Assembly (NCBI GenBank): GCA_030015575.1
Contig: CM057337.1
Span: forward strand, 339,832,583 to 339,896,582
Direction: 5' to 3'
Source: Agapanthus africanus
Lineage: Eukaryota; Streptophyta; Magnoliopsida; Asparagales; Amaryllidaceae
DNA length: 64,000 nucleotides
Part shown: piece after piece, positions 59,337-64,000 of the stretch
Layout of the letters: each line of letters opens with the position of its first letter
How positions within the stretch are numbered: the stretch's first letter is position 1
Made by a program: the position numbers and the translations under genes
The notes under the pieces: generated by a model
Seen by the model: only the letters and a program-made list of their open reading frames with translations
Told to the model about the DNA's origin: nothing
The model's database searches: none

Positions 59337-60250
59337 TACTCTATGTATGTCATCCAAATACCAGGACATCACACCCTAGTACTTTCTTAACAGATCCATC
59401 CTCTATTCTGATGAAGTCAAACCCATGACTGTCACATAAAAAATAAATAATCTATTTCCGCTATATCTGCTTTAGTCTATAAATAGACATAAGCAGCTTG
59501 TCCACTATGCTTCCGCTGCTCCCACTGAGCACAGCAACCCTCTGGCAGAATAATATATACGTGCACTTCTAAAGCTAGTTTAGAACGACGCTATACTTAA
59601 CCTCCTGCCGGGTCTCATAGCCTGGAACAACAGTAGTGTCAAGTCTGGGTAAACAAGAACCTTCCTGTCACCGTCCTTGAGGCTACCGGAGTACCTTTCG
59701 GGTGCCTGAGGTTACCCACCATATCTGCGGAGTGGCTAATGGAATGTCAAACCTGATTGAATCTTTAGGTCCTATTAACTTTTCCGTAATCGTTTGCAGT
59801 TCTGGAATCACTTCCAGTTCTACCATACTCCCACTACTGTTTTCTGAAAAAAATCCATTTTACTAAAACTGTGACGAGTCAAGAACAATATCACCATTGA
59901 TCTTCCAGATGGTAGAAAATCAACCCTCGTCATAGCCTGGGCCAACCGCAAACTGCCATTACAGAAACGTGCCTTGAGTTATCCAGAGTTTGGTTTTAAT
60001 ATAAGCCGGACAACTCCCCGTACCTTAACATCGTTAAGATATGAACCATTCTATATCCAATATAGAAACTTTGGCACTTATTTAATTGGAACCAGATTCC
60101 AATCATGCAGCTGTCTCCAGTGCATATCAACTTAATGGAAAGAGGCTAATCAGCATTACTCAACTTAGGAGTCCATCCAATTATGAGTAACCTGAAAGAG
60201 AAACAAGTTTCTCAAAACCATTACTATCAACTGAATACCAAGCACAAGTA
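59337..60250 (-). pseudogene. G reverse transcriptase 5' half and integrase remnant
   Basis: Minus strand: YLDD codons at 59349-59360, only 7 bp from the B junction; a KVCKL/SIYRLKQ-type stretch near 59480; MVELEVIPEL near 59796-59830; integrase tail pieces to about 60180. Continues at 18284. 59337-59341 is also B's right TSD. Confidence 0.83.
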
Positions 60251-61000
60251 TCTACATTTTCGATCACTTTGAAGAATCCCGATACTTGCGACACTTGGTT
60301 CTCTACTTTATTCCTATACCTATAACTTCTCAAAACTTAGACATTGTAATTCTACGAAACACTTGTCTAAAAACTAGAGAAATCACAAGTAAACAGAACA
60401 TAGTACGAGGACCAACCCCTTTGTCCTGATGGATACTGGACAACATACAATACTCTGTATAAGTCCGCTGAGTTGAATAACTCAAAACCTGTGCATCGTA
60501 GGTTGAAAACTGTACTTATGGTTAAGAACTACTCCGCTGTTCAATGCTCCTTACCCAATCAACAACTGATATAGGTAAATGTCACGGACATAATTTCAAA
60601 AAGTTATATCTCACTTTATAAAAATAAACGTACAGATATATCAGTTTGAAATTGGTGCACAACAACGGATACTCAAAACCAAATACTTTCCGTCCGGCAA
60701 AAACCCAGGCGATTTCCTCAAATATCACCAATTACAACGAATTCCGATATAATGAGAATGATCACCTAATTCCCAATAACTTACTCCCACTCATCATCTG
60801 TAAAACTATATAGATGTGAGAATCATACCTGGTAAATACATACCCTAGAGTAAGTATCTAATCGGGAAATCAGTTTTCCTTTAACAATGCACAGTGAAAC
60901 TGAAATATGAAAATGTTTCGTAGGGGTATCCTGGTATTCCTAGTAATGCCTCTTTCATAATCCAATTCATGACTGTAACCGTATATTTCTTTGCCATCTC
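60251..61000 (-). other. G: unrecognised part before integrase
   Basis: Aligns with D 39451-40269 on the opposite strand; no domain seen. Confidence 0.5.
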
Positions 61001-61640
61001 TCCAAATCCCTTTATTTGTCTTTATTCATTACCTTCTGTACACCCCTTTAGGCTAAGTGGTTTTCTTCCTTCCCTACCGTTCGGCACCAGCCTATGGTTT
61101 GGAAGAAGACTATCCATTAAGCATAATAGGTGTACTCTCCTAATCCTAGGAGTACTCGTAACCTGAGAGAAGATGATGATAAAAGACAACCGAATAATAC
61201 CTTATTCTATTTCTCCCGAACTGGGGAAAAAGCAAAGGTGAAAATAAGAGTGGCGATGAAGTACGCGGTTTGGTCGTGAATGATAGCAGTCGCAATTTAC
61301 TTTGCCCTCTTTCCAATCCCTTTATTTTGTCTTTACTTATTACCTTCTGTACACCCTACTTAGACTAATTGGTTTTCTTCATTCCCTACCTTTCGGCACC
61401 TGCCTATGGTTTGGAAGAAGACTATCCAATAAGCATAATAGGTGTATTCTCCTAAACTAAGGAGCCCTCGCAACCTGAGAGAAGGCGATGATAAAAGACA
61501 ACCGAATAAACCAATTCAATTTCTCCTGAACCTGGATCCATCCTCGAAAAAGTCCCTTCGAGTTCGTATATAACCATACGATGGATCTATCCAATGGAAG
61601 TGGATGTTCGTAGTTTTATGAAGTGTTCTGAGAAATGCAA
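61001..61640 (-). repeat. Degenerate tandem pair in gag-equivalent region (G)
   Basis: Two 'ccttctgtacacccc...cctatggtttggaag' blocks, near 61031 and 61342, as in C, D and E; one unit is shortened as in C. Confidence 0.72.
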
Positions 61641-62069
61641 AGGGTAAAAGAAGGAGCGGCAATGACTTATGCAACTTAGACAATCCAAAAGCCAGTATTT
61701 TAAGAAGGTTCGGTCAACTTGGTCACTGAGTCATAGTCTAGGGTCGGTCAATGGTCACAGCCAAAGAGAGAGAGAAAAGAAACACACTACGTGCACTCTA
61801 ACCTAGATCAGAATGGTTATCACTTTATCTAATCAGGAAACTTCCAACTGTACTGTCAAATTCTCCTCCAAACCTGAAAGAAGAATCAATCGGGATCACC
61901 CGAAGAGTAAATCAACTCATCAGGGGGAATCGGGATCTAACACTCATCGCATGATAACGTGAAGGAATCCACTCATGTTATCACACTCCAGAAGGTATGC
62001 GCATGCCTGGCAAGTTTCAGTTTCTTTAGAAACTCCCGATATGGATTTTTGCCCCATGCTCTTATGACC

Positions 62070-62264
62070 TTGACTAAGGGCCAACAAATCATAAGTCACA
62101 TGTCAAGTTCTTCCCGTCATTATCTTGTTAAATTTAACCCACCCGTACTCTCCCTTGACTAAGGGCCAACAAGGCTGTACGGCTGTCCCAAACCAACGCA
62201 TCTATCTATGCAACATGTGAACACCCCAGCAGCTACCAATCACTATGTCTTGACTAAGGGCTAA
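62070..62264 (-). repeat. Three spaced mini-hairpins, loop CCTTA (G)
   Basis: Plus-strand positions 62070-62084, 62155-62169, 62250-62264; sense reads TTGGC-CCTTA-GTCAA for two and TTAGC-CCTTA-GTCAA for one. Spacing 85 and 95 bp. Confidence 0.74.
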
Positions 62265-62394
62265 ACAAACATAGCTTGAATACTACTGACCATTCATATG
62301 AAATGACAGGGGGTTACGGTTGGTTTTTGGTGAAAAAACCTTTACGTAATGAACTTGATCTCGTTGAAGGAACCTGATAGTTTTTTATAAAATA

Positions 62395-62645
62395 TAGTGG
62401 CGAAAACCTTCGCTAAAGAGGTCACTCCCGGTGAAGGGATCTCGGCTCTTTCATCGTGGAATGAGGTGCAGAATATTCCAACTGAATACCGCGATGCAAA
62501 GCAACAAGTAATCGACTATAGTGAAGTTATTACCCTGACTCAAACTTCTGCTCAAGGGGTCACTCCCGATGAAGGGATCTCGGCCCTTGCCTCGTCGAAT
62601 GAGGTGCAGGATATTCCAACTGAATACCACTGTGCAAAACAAAAG
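62395..62645 (-). repeat. 137-bp-type tandem duplication (G)
   Basis: Two copies of 'gtcactcccggtgaagggatctcgg'-type core at about 62421 and 62559. Confidence 0.82.
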
Positions 62646-63810
62646 AAAACGTCCTTGTAATAACACTTTTTAAAACTGTTCCAACAACGTCCAAAAAGGT
62701 TTGTTTATGCTTTACATTGATCAGAATCAACGCGGTCCCATCAATTAATCACACCAGAAAAGAACGAAAATATAATGTACGTATATGCCATCCGCATTCG
62801 CCACTGGGTCCCGTCATTGCCCGTTAGGTTACTTAACTAACGACAGAGCGGGGACTGGACCAGCGCGGGTGTAAAACATATACAACATCTACTAGTATAT
62901 ATACCAATATACAATAATCGCTCCAGGCATGATAATATGCAACATTACAGAAAAGTAATAAGTATCACAGAACAATACAAATAATCTGGGATCCCAGGGT
63001 TTCACAGAGCCGTTGCTGAAACCCGACATTCCCCTGGTCGTGTGGATAGCCTGTGCAATGAAACCTAGACCCCTATGGGTGCGGCAAGTCACCCGCCAAA
63101 ACCTGAAGCGAGGTAGCCCCCTACAGCAAAGTGAATGGACCACCCTGCACTTCACGGAATCCGGTAACTTGAGCACCCCTCCTTGGGTCAACCTGTAACC
63201 CCTACGAGTGCGGTGAATAGTCTGCCAATTCTAGAGTGAGGCCCCTTTACCTCTCCTAGCCATGAGATACGGACCCGTTGCCCTCCAGAACCCGGCTATC
63301 CGTGCACTCCGTCGCGGGGTAAACCTAGTACAGAAATAAAAAATATGTACAACGGGTACATCGACCTCAGCCCGGTCGTGCCCCAAAAGAATATTATACA
63401 AACAGGCAGTGACGGAAGTCCACATGTTGGACGCTCGCCCCGCAATATCAAATGTACAAATAAATCCAAACTGCACTACAATTGCACACAGCTATCCACC
63501 ACGACAAATCCGCAATATCACAGCACAACACAGAACATCAACGCGAATGTCACGTTCGTAAATCCGTCTAAAAGGACTATAACAATTAGACACGATTTAC
63601 CGCTCGAATGACATTCACGGTCGGAGATATAATGTAAGAACTGTAAACTAACAACTTTAAAATTCCGATCAACAAAACTTCCCGAAATGGGCCCCACGTA
63701 CAACTGCAGTACTTAAACAAAATCTGGGCCCAAACAAAATATTCCAGAAACCATAATTCTACATGAAAGACACTACTGTAGAAAAATGGTACACCGTTGC
63801 TCCAAAATGG

Positions 63811-63855
63811 CGGCGGAACCGAGGCCAAACCATGGTTTGTGCGGCGGTTCCGCGG
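63811..63855 (-). other. GC-rich leader hairpin (G)
   Basis: GCGGAACCG arms with AAACCA/TGGTTT next to the loop, forming a near-continuous palindrome at its tip. Same place as D 36530. Confidence 0.72.
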
Positions 63856-64000
63856 CAGTCTTGTGGATTCAGTCTACCAAATTTCTACAGTATTCTTAAA
63901 AAAGCCTGCACGATTTTTCGAGATGCTCAAAATGATTTTTAGACCAGTTTAAAAATTCGACAGAAACTTTGACATGAAAAATGCGGTTTTGGAAATTTCG

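Larger units (their letters stand above)
4727..64000 (-). mobile_element. Element G: Ty1/copia element, minus strand, right end outside window
   Basis: Read on the minus strand, G ends at 4727 with an LTR that terminates ...CTTACA, and its interior runs from 17366 to 18284 and again from 59337 to the window edge. F (5367-15965) sits in its 3' LTR and B (18285-59336) in its reverse transcriptase remnant. By comparison with D and E, position 64000 lies only about 70 bp short of the primer-binding site, so the 5' LTR should begin just outside. Interior homology with C, D and E is collinear and near full length, and all share broken pol frames. The 5 bases before G are TGTTT (4722-4726); the matching TSD copy cannot be seen. 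Confidence 0.9.
61641..64000 (-). other. G non-coding leader (runs off the window)
   Basis: Full leader block order on the minus strand: mini-hairpins, tandem repeats, CGTTAG/CTAACG hairpin (62822-62827 with 62837-62842), GC-rich block (63000-63320), GC hairpin. The plus strand (antisense) is open from 62397 to 62660 for 87 codons across both tandem units. Confidence 0.65.

Overview
This 64 kb window is intergenic DNA from a plant nucleus, almost certainly a seed plant with a large, retrotransposon-rich genome. I found no host gene, rRNA or tRNA. Everything assigns to LTR retrotransposons nested up to five deep, plus one small LINE fragment. The clues are plant LTR termini (TGTTGG/TGTAAG, TG...CA), primer-binding sites matching the 3' end of plant initiator-methionine tRNA (TGGTATCAGAGC), purine-rich tracts such as GCAAGTGGGAGAT, and decayed Ty1/copia polyprotein domains. 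I cannot name the species.

Stacking order, each step supported by termini and usually a 5-bp target-site duplication (TSD). Element A is a Ty3/gypsy-like element (1-4726, + strand) of which only the interior tail and one long LTR are seen. Its LTR is broken by G, a Ty1/copia element on the - strand (4727 to beyond 64000). G's left LTR received F, a second copia family (5367-15965, -, TSD CATTC). G's reverse transcriptase remnant received B (18285-59336, +, TSD TACTC), which has two 4.6 kb LTRs around only about 2.7 kb of non-coding interior, the architecture of a large retrotransposon derivative (LARD). B's interior received the copia element D (24781-53877, +, TSD GTTTT). D's 5' LTR received C (25748-35159, +, TSD CCCGT), and D's 3' LTR received E (about 42039-52231, +). 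E has lost its 5' TSD because D's LTR and E's LTR have recombined into one hybrid LTR.

None of the elements can encode its own replication proteins. C, D, E, F and G keep recognisable gag-pre-integrase, integrase, reverse transcriptase or RNase H stretches, but these are full of stops and frameshifts, even though the LTR pairs are still very alike. They look like a non-autonomous copia group moved by proteins supplied in trans. What is preserved instead is RNA or DNA structure: a GC-rich hairpin after the primer-binding site, a second hairpin (CGTTAG/CTAACG), a 137-bp tandem duplication, three spaced mini-hairpins whose loops are alike within an element but differ between elements, and trains of perfect hairpins in the LTRs. 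These conserved non-coding structures are the most interesting content of the window.
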